A DNA stretch of 64,000 nucleotides, from the NCBI RefSeq assembly GCF_014236855.1, contig NZ_CP051261.1, positions 1,364,001-1,428,000 on the forward strand. The letters run 5' to 3'. Below are positions 63,867 to 64,000 of this stretch, in pieces; positions within the stretch are counted from its first letter, which is position 1; each line of letters starts with the position of its first letter. Under the pieces are notes generated by a model. The model saw only the letters and a program-made list of their open reading frames with translations. It did not search any database and was not told the DNA's origin. The position numbers and the translations under genes are program-made. This stretch comes from Xanthomonas sp. SI. Lineage in GTDB: Bacteria > Pseudomonadota > Gammaproteobacteria > Xanthomonadales > Xanthomonadaceae.

Positions 63867-64000
63867 GGCGTTACCCGGGGGACTGAGCGGAGGATGGTAG
63901 CGGGTCGGCGGCGGGGGTGCGCAAGGGCTGCGGCACGGGGCCGTGCGGTGACCTGCGGCGGCAATCAAACTGTGACATAGTTAGCGCTGGAAAGTGACAC

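Overview
The window is GC-rich chromosomal DNA of a gammaproteobacterium in the Xanthomonadaceae, most likely Xanthomonas or a close relative. The reasons are the order ruvC-ruvA-kup-ruvB-ybgC-tolQRAB-pal-cpoB-queE-queC-tRNA-Lys, a compact pqqABCDE operon, several TonB-dependent receptors, and intergenic hairpins built from GGGATTC/GGGATTG heptads and from GTAGGAGCGGCTTCAGCCGC units. I see no prophage, transposase, integrase or CRISPR array. Most genes are housekeeping or envelope functions.

Layout. 0-9.6 kb: the 3' end of a class A beta-lactamase, a secreted alpha/beta hydrolase, a TonB receptor followed by a Tat-exported phospholipase C, a cation/proton antiporter, a zinc-ribbon protein, and a DUF3011 protein split by a one-base frameshift. 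9.7-13.1 kb: aspS, a GNAT acetyltransferase, an I78 inhibitor lipoprotein and an overlapping lipase-like hydrolase. 13.1-25.8 kb: yebC, the ruv genes with kup inside the cluster, the complete Tol-Pal system, two queuosine-precursor genes and tRNA-Lys(UUU). 26-34.9 kb: divergent argP/lysE, a TetR regulator divergent from a siderophore-type receptor with a Fur-box-like site, a small secreted protein, recQ, a membrane protein and dps. 35-41.7 kb: hrpA, a ClC channel with CBS domains and a secreted protein. 41.8-49.1 kb: pqqABCDE divergent from relA, then a membrane-anchored repeat protein. 49.4-58.5 kb: a two-domain glycosyltransferase, mrcB with an adjacent TPR lipoprotein, yoaA, tsaB and an ADP-ribosylglycohydrolase. 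58.5-64 kb: an Oar-type receptor split by a frameshift in a GC dinucleotide run, a duplicated intergenic repeat, a TonB protein and gshB.

How the parts fit. The envelope theme is strong. Tol-Pal with YbgC and CpoB couples outer-membrane constriction to division, and PBP1b sits beside a lipoprotein resembling its Pseudomonas activator LpoP. Three TonB receptors and one TonB energiser are present. DNA maintenance is represented by RuvABC, RecQ, YoaA, HrpA and Dps.

The most unusual feature is a family of ten heptad-repeat hairpins or half-hairpins. Several lie inside coding sequence: one is an in-frame insertion in HrpA, one supplies both the C-terminus of RuvB and the N-terminus of YbgC, and one forms an N-terminal extension of RuvC. 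Others end 5-7 bases before start codons that lack a visible Shine-Dalgarno sequence. The G-rich arms fit the G3N4G3N4G3N4G3 pattern of potential quadruplexes.
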